Origin: JANYHF01 sp963732765
Lineage (GTDB): Bacteria > Pseudomonadota > Alphaproteobacteria > Rhizobiales > Hyphomicrobiaceae
Reading direction: 5' to 3'
Length of the DNA stretch: 64,000 bases
Assembly (NCBI GenBank): GCA_963732765.1
Contig: CAVTAS010000003.1
Span: 868,001 to 932,000, forward strand
Part shown: positions 43,783 through 52,462 of the stretch, piece after piece
Layout of the letters: every line of letters starts with the position of its first letter
Numbering within the stretch: the stretch's first letter is position 1
Translations under genes and position numbers: made by a program
The notes under the pieces: generated by a model
The model's input: the letters and a program-made list of their open reading frames with translations, nothing else
Told to the model about the DNA's origin: nothing
Databases searched by the model: none

Positions 43783-45110
43783 GCGGCGACGATCCGCTCA
43801 CGGCTGATATGCCGGCCGCTGCGAACCGCGTGCCGCCCGGCCGACCAGACGTCGGTCACGACAGTGTCCTTGGCGGCGAACACCAGGCCGTCCAGCAGTT
43901 GCTCGCGGGTGAGCACGCACAGCGCCGGCGCGGTGCTGTCGATGGCGACCAGATCGGCTAGCCGCCCGAGACCGATTTCGCCGGCGTTACGCCCAAGCGC
44001 CTGCGCACCGCCACGCGCGGCCCCGGTGTAAAGCGCATGTCCGACCGATCCTTCACCCACGACCATGACGTTGCGGGCGAGGTCGCGCAGCCGTTGCGAA
44101 TACTCGAGCGTGCGCAACTCCTCGGTCAGCGATATGTTCACGTTCGAATCCGAGCCAACGCCGAAAGCTCCGCCCGCGTTCAGATAGGCCGGGCCGTTGA
44201 ACGGGCCGTCGCCGAGATTGGCCTCGGTGATCGGGCAGAGGCCGGCAACCGCCCCCGACGCCGCCATGCGCAGGGTCTCGTCCGGTGTCATGTGGGTGGC
44301 ATGGATCAGGCACCAGTTGGCGTTGACGCCGGCGTGTCCCAGCAGCCAATCCACGGGACGCGCACCGAGCCAGGACTGGATGTCCTGCACCTCTTTGGGT
44401 TGCTCGGCAATGTGGATATGGATCGGGCCGCCGCGATGGGCCGCCAGCACCGCCGCAAGATCGTCCGGGGACGTCGCACGCAACGAATGCGGGGCGATGC
44501 CGAGGCGGGCATCGGCGGGAAGGTGCTTGAGCGTGGCGGCGACACGTTCGACCAGTCGGATGAACCCGCCGACATCGGTGCCGAACCGCAACTGGCTGGC
44601 GGCAAGCGGCAGTCGTCCGGCTCCGCCATAACTGTACAGCACGGGCAAATGGGTGAGGCCGATCCCGGTCGCCTGGGCGGCAGCGAAAATCCGGTTCGAT
44701 AGCTCGCCCAGGTCGGCGTAGGGCGCTCCGCCCCTCTGGTGGTGGAGATAGTGGAACTCTCCGACAGCGGCATATCCGGCTTCCAGCATTTCGACATAGA
44801 CCAGGCCCGCGATCGCTTCGACCTGCTCCGGCGTCAGGCGGTCGACGAAGCGATACATCAGATCGCGCCAGGTCCAGAAACTGTCGCGTCCCGCCGCCCG
44901 CACCTCGGTCATGCCCGCCATGGCGCGCTGGAACGCGTGGCTGTGCAGATCGCTTAGCGCGGGCAACAGCGTATCGACCGTCACATCGTCAGTCTGCGCC
45001 TTAGTTCCCGGTTCAATATGGCTGATCGCGCCTTGCGCCACCGTCAACCGGACATGCGCGGCCCAGCCGGACGCCAGCAACGCCTGTCTTGCAAAGATCA
45101 CGAGACCCAT
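43743..45110 (-). CDS. hutF: N-formimidoyl-L-glutamate deiminase
   Basis: The 455-residue amidohydrolase converts formimidoyl-glutamate to formyl-glutamate plus ammonia, the HutF route of histidine breakdown. It has the metal pair His56/His58 in LSDLHSHAFQRAMAGM, HIHIAEQPKEV (third His), ATHMTPDE and GSDSNVNISLTEELR. Amidohydrolase fold, zinc-dependent, cytoplasmic. hutG, needed to finish this route, is not in the window. It diverges from hutH across an 81-bp gap with candidate control sequences. Confidence 0.94.
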   Translation of the reverse strand: MGLVIFARQALLASGWAAHVRLTVAQGAISHIEPGTKAQTDDVTVDTLLPALSDLHSHAFQRAMAGMTEVRAAGRDSFWTWRDLMYRFVDRLTPEQVEAIAGLVYVEMLEAGYAAVGEFHYLHHQRGGAPYADLGELSNRIFAAAQATGIGLTHLPVLYSYGGAGRLPLAASQLRFGTDVGGFIRLVERVAATLKHLPADARLGIAPHSLRATSPDDLAAVLAAHRGGPIHIHIAEQPKEVQDIQSWLGARPVDWLLGHAGVNANWCLIHATHMTPDETLRMAASGAVAGLCPITEANLGDGPFNGPAYLNAGGAFGVGSDSNVNISLTEELRTLEYSQRLRDLARNVMVVGEGSVGHALYTGAARGGAQALGRNAGEIGLGRLADLVAIDSTAPALCVLTREQLLDGLVFAAKDTVVTDVWSAGRHAVRSGRHISRERIVAAYRAAVTALLASV

Positions 45111-45191
45111 CCTGCATCACCGAATTTTCTGTATAGTGGTTTGTAACAGACAAGCCAAATCCCGAAGCTGGAGCGCACCAACTTGGCTGCA

Positions 45192-46715
45192 ATGATCCTT
45201 ACGCCCGGCGCGGTCACGCTTCACGATCTCTCCCGGCTTTATTGGGACGACCTCCCGGCGCGGCTCGATCCCGCGTGCTATCCCGCGATGGAGGCTGCGC
45301 AGGCCCGCATCGGCGTTGCGGCCGCTGGCGATGCTGCCGTGTACGGAGTGAACACCGGCTTTGGCAAGCTCGCGAGCGTCAAGATCGCGGCCAAGGACAC
45401 TGTCACCCTGCAGCGCAATCTCATTCTGTCGCATTGCTGCGGCGTCGGCGCGCCGATCCCGCGCCGCCATGCCCGGCTGATGATGGCGCTGAAGCTGCTC
45501 AGCCTCGGACGCGGCGCATCGGGCGTGCGGCTGGCGATTGTGCATCTTATCGAGGACATGCTGGCCAAAGGCGTCACGCCGGTCATCCCGGCGCAAGGCT
45601 CGGTCGGCGCATCGGGCGATCTTGCGCCGCTCGCCCACATGGCCGCCGTGATGATGGGGGCGGGCGAGGCGGACTTCGAGGGCGCCGTGATGCCCGGCGC
45701 GCAAGCGCTCGCCAAGGCGGGTCTGGTTCCGATCGAACTCGGCCCGAAAGAAGGGCTTGCCCTGATCAATGGCACCCAGTTCTCCACTGCTTTCGCGCTC
45801 GCCGGACTGTTCGGCGCCTGGCGCGCGGCACAAACCGCACTGATCACTTCGGCGCTATCGACCGATGCGATCATGGGCTCGACCGCGCCGCTGCATCCCG
45901 ACATCCACGCCTTGCGCGGCCATGCCGGACAGATCGAAGCGGCGGCCGCCATGCGCACGCTGCTGGACGGATCAGCGATCCGCGAGTCACACCGCGTCGG
46001 CGACGCCCGCGTCCAGGACCCCTATTGCATCCGCTGCCAGCCGCAGGTGACCGGTGCGGCGATGGATGTGCTGCGCATGGCGGCGCGCACTCTGGAGATC
46101 GAGGCCAATGCCGCGACCGACAATCCGCTGGTGTTGGTGGACGCGAACCTGATCGTTTCGGGCGGCAATTTCCACGCCGAGCCGGTGGGCTTTGCCGCCG
46201 ACATGATCGCGCTCGCCGTGGCTGAGATCGGCTCGATCGCGCAGCGCAGGGTGGCGCTGATCGTCGATCCCGTGCTCAGTCACGATCTGCCGCCGTTTTT
46301 GACGCCCAATCCCGGCCTCAACTCCGGCTTCATGCTGGCCGAAGTCACCACGGCGGCATTGATGAGCGAAAACAAGCACTTGGCAAATCCCACCGTCACC
46401 GACAGTACACCGACCAGCGCCAACCAGGAGGACCACGTCAGCATGGCCGCCCACGGCGCGCGCCGGCTGGGGCCGATGGTGGAGAACCTCAATCGCATTC
46501 TTGGCGTTGAACTTCTGTGTGCGGCCCAAGGCGTGGAGTTCCGCGCGCCGCTGTCCACCAGCCTGGCCTTGTCCCGCGTCGTCGCCCGGCTGCGCGCCGA
46601 GATCCCGGCCCTTGGCGAGGACCGCTATCTGGCCCCCGATCTGGAGCGGGCGGCGGCGATGGTCGCGAGCGGCGAGATTGCGCGGGCCGCTCAGACTTCG
46701 TTGCCAGTTGTGTAG
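45192..46715 (+). CDS. hutH: Histidine ammonia-lyase
   Basis: The 507-residue enzyme deaminates histidine to urocanate. The MIO cofactor forms from Ala140-Ser141-Gly142 in GSVGASGDLAPLAHM. YGVNTGFGKL, NGTQ and EDHVSMAAHGA are further signatures. The active enzyme is a cytoplasmic homotetramer. The ATG is 81 bp from hutF across a shared intergenic region where TTGT-N5-ACAA at 45141-45153 might be part of an operator, but it is too weak to call. The stop is inside a palindromic repeat half at 46712. Confidence 0.95.
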   Translation: MILTPGAVTLHDLSRLYWDDLPARLDPACYPAMEAAQARIGVAAAGDAAVYGVNTGFGKLASVKIAAKDTVTLQRNLILSHCCGVGAPIPRRHARLMMALKLLSLGRGASGVRLAIVHLIEDMLAKGVTPVIPAQGSVGASGDLAPLAHMAAVMMGAGEADFEGAVMPGAQALAKAGLVPIELGPKEGLALINGTQFSTAFALAGLFGAWRAAQTALITSALSTDAIMGSTAPLHPDIHALRGHAGQIEAAAAMRTLLDGSAIRESHRVGDARVQDPYCIRCQPQVTGAAMDVLRMAARTLEIEANAATDNPLVLVDANLIVSGGNFHAEPVGFAADMIALAVAEIGSIAQRRVALIVDPVLSHDLPPFLTPNPGLNSGFMLAEVTTAALMSENKHLANPTVTDSTPTSANQEDHVSMAAHGARRLGPMVENLNRILGVELLCAAQGVEFRAPLSTSLALSRVVARLRAEIPALGEDRYLAPDLERAAAMVASGEIARAAQTSLPVV

Positions 46716-46735
46716 GGGCGACCCACGAGTTGCCC
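46712..46735. repeat. Half copy of the 40.5-kb repeat at hutH end
   Basis: TGTAGGGGCGACCCACGAG at 46711-46729 repeats the left arm of the 40490-40576 element with a few changes. Its first bases include the hutH stop codon TAG. Confidence 0.6.
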
Positions 46736-46780
46736 CGCGGTGGTTTCCACCAGAAGTGACATTGCACCAGGAGACGTACC

Positions 46781-48470
46781 ATGATCAATCCCCGCCACAA
46801 CCAGCGCGACATCTATCCTGCGACCGGCACCACAATCACGGCCAAGAGCTGGTTGACCGAGGCTCCGATGCGTATGCTGATGAACAATCTCCATCCCGAC
46901 GTCGCCGAGAATCCCGCACGAATTGGTGGTGTACGGTGGGATCGGACGGGCTGCGCGTACCTGGGCCGATTTCGACCGCATCGTCGCCGCGCTGAAAAGT
47001 CTGGAGGCGGACGAAACTCTGCTGGTACAATCGGGTAAGCCGGTCGGCATCTTCCGCACCCACAAGGATGCGCCGCGTGTGTTGATCGCCAATTCGAACC
47101 TGGTGCCGCATTGGGCAACCTGGGATCACTTCAACGAACTGGATAAGAAGGGCCTGGCCATGTACGGCCAGATGACTGCGGGATCGTGGATCTATATCGG
47201 CACGCAAGGCATTGTTCAGGGCACGTACGAGACGTTCGTCGAGGCCGGGCGTCAGCACTATGGTGGCAACCTCACCGGCAAGTGGATTCTCACCGGCGGA
47301 CTTGGCGGCATGGGCGGCGCGCAACCCCTGGCGGCCGTGATGGCCGGGGCCTGTTGCCTGGCGGTGGAATGCGACGAGAGCCGCATCGATTTTCGTCTGC
47401 GTACGCGCTATGTCGATGCCAAGGCCCGCGATCTGGACGAGGCGCTGGCGATGATTGCGGCGTGGACGGCCAAAGGCGAGGCCAAGTCGGTCGGGTTGCT
47501 CGGCAATGCCGCCGATGTGTTCCCGGAACTGGCCGCCCGGATGAGACGCGGTGGCTCCCGTCCCGATATCGTCACCGATCAGACGTCTGCGCACGATCCG
47601 TTGCATGGGTACCTGCCGTCGGGCTGGACCGTGGCCGACTGGAAGGCGAAACAGGAGACCGACCCCAAGGCGGTCGAGCGCGCCGCCCGCGCCTCCATGC
47701 GCACGCATGTGGCGGCCATGGTCGAATTCTGGGACGCTGGCGTGCCGACATTCGACTACGGCAACAACATCCGCCAGGTGGCGAAGGACGAAGGCCTCGC
47801 GACGGCCTTCGCGTTCCCCGGCTTTGTGCCGGCATACATCCGGCCGCTGTTCTGCCGCGGCATCGGGCCGTTCCGCTGGTGCGCGCTGTCGGGCGACCCT
47901 ACCGACATCTACAAAACCGACGCTGCCATGAAAGCGCTCTTTCCGGACAACGCGCCGTTGCACCGCTGGCTGGACATGGCGCGCGAGCGGATCGCGTTCC
48001 AGGGGCTGCCGGCCCGCATCTGCTGGATTGGTCTTGGCGACCGGCACCGCGCGGGCCTGAAATTCAACCAGATGGTGGCGAGCGGCGAACTGAAGGCGCC
48101 GATCGTGATCGGCCGCGACCATCTCGATTCCGGTTCGGTCGCCAGCCCCAACCGCGAGACCGAAGCGATGAAGGACGGCTCAGACGCCGTGTCGGACTGG
48201 CCGCTGTTGAACGCGCTGCTCAACACGGCATCCGGCGCCACCTGGGTCAGCCTGCATCACGGCGGCGGCGTCGGCATGGGCTACAGCCAGCACGCCGGCA
48301 TGGTGATTGTGGCCGACGGGACCGACGATGCGGCGCGGCGGCTTGAACGGGTCTTATGGAACGATCCAGCGTCAGGCGTCATGCGCCATGCCGATGCTGG
48401 CTACGACGACGCGATAGCGTGCGCCCGCGAGCATGGATTGAACTTGCCGGGCATACTGGGGGCGAAATAA
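46781..48470 (+). pseudogene. hutU: Urocanate hydratase, with apparent frameshift
   Basis: The first frame encodes AKSWLTEAPMRMLMNNLHPDV then AENP, and loses frame near 46920. The second frame continues LVVYGGIGRAARTWADFDRIV, VQSGKPVGIF, the NAD loop WILTGGLGGMGGAQPLA and FCRGIGPFRWCAL to the end. The bases AATCCCGCACGAATTG suggest one extra G. The enzyme hydrates urocanate to imidazolonepropionate, with bound NAD as the electrophile, in the cytoplasm. GGAG precedes the ATG. The 3' end is next to a strong terminator shared with carD. Confidence 0.88.
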
Positions 48471-48600
48471 ACCGAACGGAGTAAGTGCACCGCTGCTGAA
48501 AGCTGACGGCGAGCAGCGGATTTCGGCGCTGGTTTGATGTTTCCCGCATCGTCTCGTTGTTTATCGATGATTCACTGTAGATTCTCGCTAAGTGACAAAA

Positions 48601-48624
48601 AAAGCCATGTCGAAACATGGCTTT
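48601..48624 (-). terminator. Bidirectional terminator between hutU and carD
   Basis: AAAGCCATG (48601-48609) pairs perfectly with CATGGCTTT (48616-48624) with loop TCGAAA. On the minus strand it is followed by a run of seven T, a textbook terminator for carD; on the plus strand the short CTTTCTT tail is weaker. Confidence 0.85.
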
Positions 48625-48659
48625 CTTAGTCATTCCTGATCGGCGAAGTCGTCCCGAGC

Positions 48660-49859
48660 TTAAGCCGCCCGTTCCTCAGTGTCGCCAGCGGCAGCTGCTG
48701 CTGCGGCATCCTCGGACGCCTTGGTGGCGCGGCCCTTGGCGCTCTTGGACAGCACCTCGGTGATCTTCTGCACGGCGCCGCGCTCGTCCAGCTTCTCGAC
48801 GGCAGCAATCTCGCGGCTCATGCGGTCCAGCGCGGCCTCGAACAGCTGGCGCTCGGAGTAGCTCTGCTCAGGCTGCGTTTCGGCCCGGTAGAGATCGCGC
48901 ACGACTTCCGAGATCGAGACCAGATCGCCCGAGTTGATCTTGTTCTCGTACTCCTGGGCGCGGCGGCTCCACATGGTGCGCTTGATGCGGGCGCGACCAC
49001 GCAAGGTGTCCATGGCGCGGCGCACGATGCCATCCTCGGCCAGCTTGCGCATGCCGACGGCCGCCAGCTTGGCGGTGGGAACACGCAGGGTCATCTTCTC
49101 CTGCTCGAAGGTGATGACGAACAGTTCCAGCGCGTGGCCGGCCACAACCTGCTCCTCGATGGCGACGATCTTGCCGACGCCGTGCGAGGGGTAGACAACA
49201 TACTCGCCGACCTTGAAACCGTGGCGCTGCGTGGACGACAGCGGCTTCTTCTTGGCCTCAGCCGCGCGCGCTTCGGCCTGCTTGGCTTCAAGCTGCTTGG
49301 CAATGGCATCGCGCGGCAATGCGCCGGCCGGTACAGGTGAAAGGGCCGGGCGCGTCACCGCGGCGGCCGTTGTGCCAGTCGGGGCGGGACGGGGCGTAAT
49401 CACCGGACGCGGCGTCGGCTGGGGTGCCGGCGCGGGGATGGCGGCCTTCGGGGCAGCATGCGTCGCGGCCGCGACGGGCTTGGCGACGGGCACCGGCTTG
49501 GACTTAGCGGCCGCAACCTTGGCTGCCACCGGCTTGTCCGCTGGCTTTGCCACCTTGGTCGCAACCGGAGCCTTAGCCTTGGGCGCTGCTGCCTTGACTG
49601 GCGCGTGCTTGCTCGGCTGAGCCTTGGCAGCAACCGTCTTGACGTGGGCCGGCTTGGAAGAAGAATGCATCGATGCGGCCTTGCCTTTGAGTGTCTGCGC
49701 CTTTGACGTCAGGTCGGGCGCCTTATGGGATGCTGGCGTTGTGGCCTTGTGAGCGACTGCCTTGGGTGCCGCCGCCTTCGAAGCGGGCTTGTGAGCAGGG
49801 GTCTTGGTCCCCGCCGGTGTTGCACTCTTGCCTTTGGTTGCGACTTGCTTTGCGGCCAT
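48660..49859 (-). CDS. carD: CarD/CdnL-type RNA polymerase-binding regulator with long Ala/Lys/Pro N-terminal tail
   Basis: The 399-residue protein has a normal C-terminal CarD part at about residues 212-375: GFKVGEYVVYPSHGVGKIVAI, TLRVPTAKLAAVGMRKL, and the helical domain with Trp297 (TMWSRRAQEYENKI). This module binds the RNAP beta lobe and stabilises open complexes. The first 210 residues are low-complexity, with many AxK/AKxA and P-rich units (KPVAAKVAAAKSK, PAPAPQPTPRPV), like histone H1 or HMGA tails. Most CdnL proteins are about 160-200 residues. Start ATG 49859 is chosen. A strong terminator lies after the stop. Nucleoid-associated. Confidence 0.9.
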   Translation of the reverse strand: MAAKQVATKGKSATPAGTKTPAHKPASKAAAPKAVAHKATTPASHKAPDLTSKAQTLKGKAASMHSSSKPAHVKTVAAKAQPSKHAPVKAAAPKAKAPVATKVAKPADKPVAAKVAAAKSKPVPVAKPVAAATHAAPKAAIPAPAPQPTPRPVITPRPAPTGTTAAAVTRPALSPVPAGALPRDAIAKQLEAKQAEARAAEAKKKPLSSTQRHGFKVGEYVVYPSHGVGKIVAIEEQVVAGHALELFVITFEQEKMTLRVPTAKLAAVGMRKLAEDGIVRRAMDTLRGRARIKRTMWSRRAQEYENKINSGDLVSISEVVRDLYRAETQPEQSYSERQLFEAALDRMSREIAAVEKLDERGAVQKITEVLSKSAKGRATKASEDAAAAAAAGDTEERAA

Positions 49860-50361
49860 CACTCGACTCTCGGTTGACGTCAAACACTAAACCATTGATT
49901 CGTAAGAAAAATCACTGGCGAATGCCTGTCTGTCCACGGCTGCCGGAAGCCGTTGACGATAGGCGATTAATTCGTTAGATCGGCCTTGGGAAACATGGCG
50001 TGGCGATCTGATCCGGAGCGACGCAAAACGACCACAAACTCCGGATGGACTCGCAACAACAGCCGCGTGAGATAACGTCTGATCAGAGGACTGATCAGCG
50101 CTGCTACGCGGTTGAGTATAGAAGCTGCGCGCGGAGTAACACTCCGCAAGACGCAGCACAGCATCCGACGCCCGATTGTGTTTCTTGTTCACTCAAGTTG
50201 GGAATATAACAGAAATTTGCCCCCAAATGAAGGGCTTCTTTGTTAACGCTACCTTTTTGGGCTGTTCAGCCTGACACAAGGGAGCAAAATCGATCCCGAA
50301 ACGGGCTCGTTGGCAGACAAAAAATTCTGAAAGTACGGCTCTTCTGGATGTTTTTTGGCGT
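49860..50361. other. Non-coding region between fdxA and carD
   Basis: About 500 bp, more AT-rich than average. A 101-codon minus-strand frame (49887-50192, GTG start) is open but lacks a ribosome site and family features; I do not call it. The region should carry the carD promoter. I see no clear -35/-10 or FNR box. Confidence 0.4.
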
Positions 50362-50700
50362 TTAGTCGCCTGTTCCGGGCTCAGGTGAGAAATATTTCTT
50401 GAACTTGTCGGGCACCGTTTCGAACTGCTTTGAGTCCGGCGGCGCGTCTTTTTTGGACGTGATGTTCGGCCATTTGCTGGCGTAGTCGCGATTGACCTCC
50501 AGCCACTGCTCCAGGCCCTTCTCGGTATCGGGCTTGATGGCGTCGACCGGGCATTCGGGCTCGCACACGCCGCAGTCGATGCACTCGTCGGGGTGGATCA
50601 CCAGCATGTTGGCGCCCTCGTAGAAGCAATCCACCGGGCAGACCTCGACGCAATCGGTCAACTTGCACTTGATGCAGGCTTCGGTCACGACATAGGTCAC
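50362..50700 (-). CDS. fdxA: Seven-iron ferredoxin FdxA
   Basis: The 112-residue ferredoxin has the [3Fe-4S]/[4Fe-4S] pattern C-x2-C-x4-C-x3-CP (CIKCKLTDCVEVCPVDCF) and CIDCGVCEPECPVDAI, and the long helical C-terminal tail of the Azotobacter-type FdI family. It moves electrons in the cytoplasm. The GTG start at 50700 is eight bases after GAAGGA and gives the standard N-terminus MTYVVTEACIKC; longer frames are spurious. Confidence 0.95.
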   Translation of the reverse strand: MTYVVTEACIKCKLTDCVEVCPVDCFYEGANMLVIHPDECIDCGVCEPECPVDAIKPDTEKGLEQWLEVNRDYASKWPNITSKKDAPPDSKQFETVPDKFKKYFSPEPGTGD

Positions 50701-50827
50701 GGGCAGGGTCCTTCGATGGGGCGGCGCAACAGCGATGGTCCGTCCATAACCCAAGCTTTCCAGCCCTGCAAGGCGCTGCTCCGGGCATGGTGTTGCGCTT
50801 GCGTGCACAACCACGCAAATTCCTGCA

Positions 50828-51274
50828 CTAGTCGCCCAGCAATCTGTCCATGCGGCGACGGTCGCGCTTGGTTGGGCGACCGGTTCCCGCTTCGCGTTGC
50901 GGCAAACCGGCGCTGGTCAGATCGGATTGTAACGCTCCGTCCTGGCCGGCTGTTCTAACTGGCGGCGGGGCGAGATCCTCGTACAACGCGGCCGCTTCGG
51001 GAGCTGGGCCGCGCCGCAATCCAAAGCCGGCCACCTTCAACAGGCGCAGCTGCTTGCCGAGGCTGACAGTGACCAGGTCACCCACCTTCACAAGCTGCGC
51101 CGGCTTGGTCACGCGATCGCGATTGAGGCGCACGTTGCCGTCCGTCACGAGGCGCTGGGCCAGCGACCGCGTTTTCGCCATACGGGCGAACCATAGCCAC
51201 TTGTCGAGCCGCTGCCCGGACCCGTTGAGCTCCGCGTCATGTTCCTCGTCCGGCTCCCGACTGGTCACACCCAT
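50828..51274 (-). CDS. S4-domain RNA-binding protein, Hsp15-like
   Basis: The 148-residue protein has an S4 RNA-binding domain at about residues 16-75: QRLDKWLWFARMAKTRSLAQRL, then GNVRLNRDRVTKPAQLVKVGD. This matches Hsp15/HslR proteins that bind stalled 50S-tRNA complexes during heat shock. A basic C-terminal tail (GRPTKRDRRRMDRLLGD) follows. The ATG at 51274 is my choice; a longer frame runs to 51325. It is adjacent to fdxA on the same strand. Cytoplasmic. Confidence 0.85.
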   Translation of the reverse strand: MGVTSREPDEEHDAELNGSGQRLDKWLWFARMAKTRSLAQRLVTDGNVRLNRDRVTKPAQLVKVGDLVTVSLGKQLRLLKVAGFGLRRGPAPEAAALYEDLAPPPVRTAGQDGALQSDLTSAGLPQREAGTGRPTKRDRRRMDRLLGD

Positions 51275-51559
51275 CCCCTCGGCTTTGGCACAATTCCTGC
51301 GAAAAGCCCCGTCAGGGCTCTGCATCTCGCAACTGCGAAGGATTGTCGCATTTGTTAACTTCCAGGCGCAAGATGTTGAATATTAATATAGATCACAAGT
51401 TTAGATGGTCTGCGCCGGCATGCCACGGAATGACTGGTGCCGCGCATTGACGCTTCAATTCTACGATCCTTCCTTCCGGCCCTCCTTCCGGTTCGCCCCC
51501 GTCATGTGCTCGGCCGCTTGAGCAATTGACGCGTTTTTTCACGACATAGGCCCCACCGA

Positions 51560-52462
51560 ATGACCATGTTTGTTGTTGCGTTGTCGATCATCGTCCTCGC
51601 CTACTGCGTGTTCGCCATCGCCATGTACAAGGGCCAGCATCTGCTCGTCTACCGAATGGACAGCCGTCGTATTGCGCCGCAGCGCGCTGGGCTGTCCGAT
51701 GTCAGCGAAGTGACGCTGGAAACGCCCGACGGTGAGCGGCTGATCGCCTGGTACGGCAAGCCACAAATGGGCCAGCCAACCGTACTCTACTTCCACGGAC
51801 AGGCTGGCGCGCTGGCCCGCCGCAGCGATCGCGTCCGCCGCTATCGGGCCGCCGGATTGGGCGTGCTGATGGTCGCATATCGCGGCTTTTCCGGCAGCAC
51901 CGGCACTCCTGGCGAGGCCGTGAATGTGGCCGATGCACTGCTTGCCTACGACTGGCTGGCGGCGCGAGGCATCGCGGCGGCCGACATCATCGTCTATGGG
52001 GAGAGCCTGGGAACAGGCGTTGCCGCGCAAGTCGCCATGCAGCGTTCAATTTCCGGTTTGGTGCTGGATTCGCCCTTCACTGCGCTCTCTGAACTTGCCG
52101 CTGCCCGCCATCCCTATTTGCCGGTGCGTCAGTTCATATTCGACCGCTACGATACTCTTTCGCATATCGCCAAGGCGAGCGCTCCGGTGTTGGTCCTGCA
52201 TGGCGAAAAGGACCCGATCGTCCCCCTGGCGATGGGGCTCAAAGTGTTTGAGGCGATCCCGGGCCCGAAGCGGATGGTGACGTTTGCGGATGGACGCCAC
52301 CTGGACCACGGCAGGTTCGGTTCCATGGATGTGGTGTTGCGGTTTCTGAACGAGCGTGCGCGCCTGCCGCAAGGCTATCGCAAGCTCGAGCGGAGCGTGC
52401 CGAACCCTGCGGTGTCCGCCGAAGAACTGACGGCCGGAGCTGCCGCCGCAGTACGGGCCTAA
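51560..52462 (+). CDS. Membrane-anchored alpha/beta hydrolase
   Basis: The 300-residue protein starts with a transmembrane helix (VVALSIIVLAYCVFAIAMY, residues 5-23). The hydrolase domain follows with LYFHGQAGAL (oxyanion loop), the nucleophile GESLG (Ser at about residue 158), LHGEKDPIVP (Asp) and ADGRHLDHG (His). It resembles the YfhR/BEM46/ABHD13 group, serine hydrolases of unknown substrate. The active domain could face either side of the inner membrane. It ends 4 bp inside the convergent neighbour. Confidence 0.83.
   Translation: MTMFVVALSIIVLAYCVFAIAMYKGQHLLVYRMDSRRIAPQRAGLSDVSEVTLETPDGERLIAWYGKPQMGQPTVLYFHGQAGALARRSDRVRRYRAAGLGVLMVAYRGFSGSTGTPGEAVNVADALLAYDWLAARGIAAADIIVYGESLGTGVAAQVAMQRSISGLVLDSPFTALSELAAARHPYLPVRQFIFDRYDTLSHIAKASAPVLVLHGEKDPIVPLAMGLKVFEAIPGPKRMVTFADGRHLDHGRFGSMDVVLRFLNERARLPQGYRKLERSVPNPAVSAEELTAGAAAAVRA

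Noticed and set aside
45141..45153. TTGT-N5-ACAA as a HutC operator
   Set aside because: Very short arms and different from the HutC palindrome I know; kept only as a remark.
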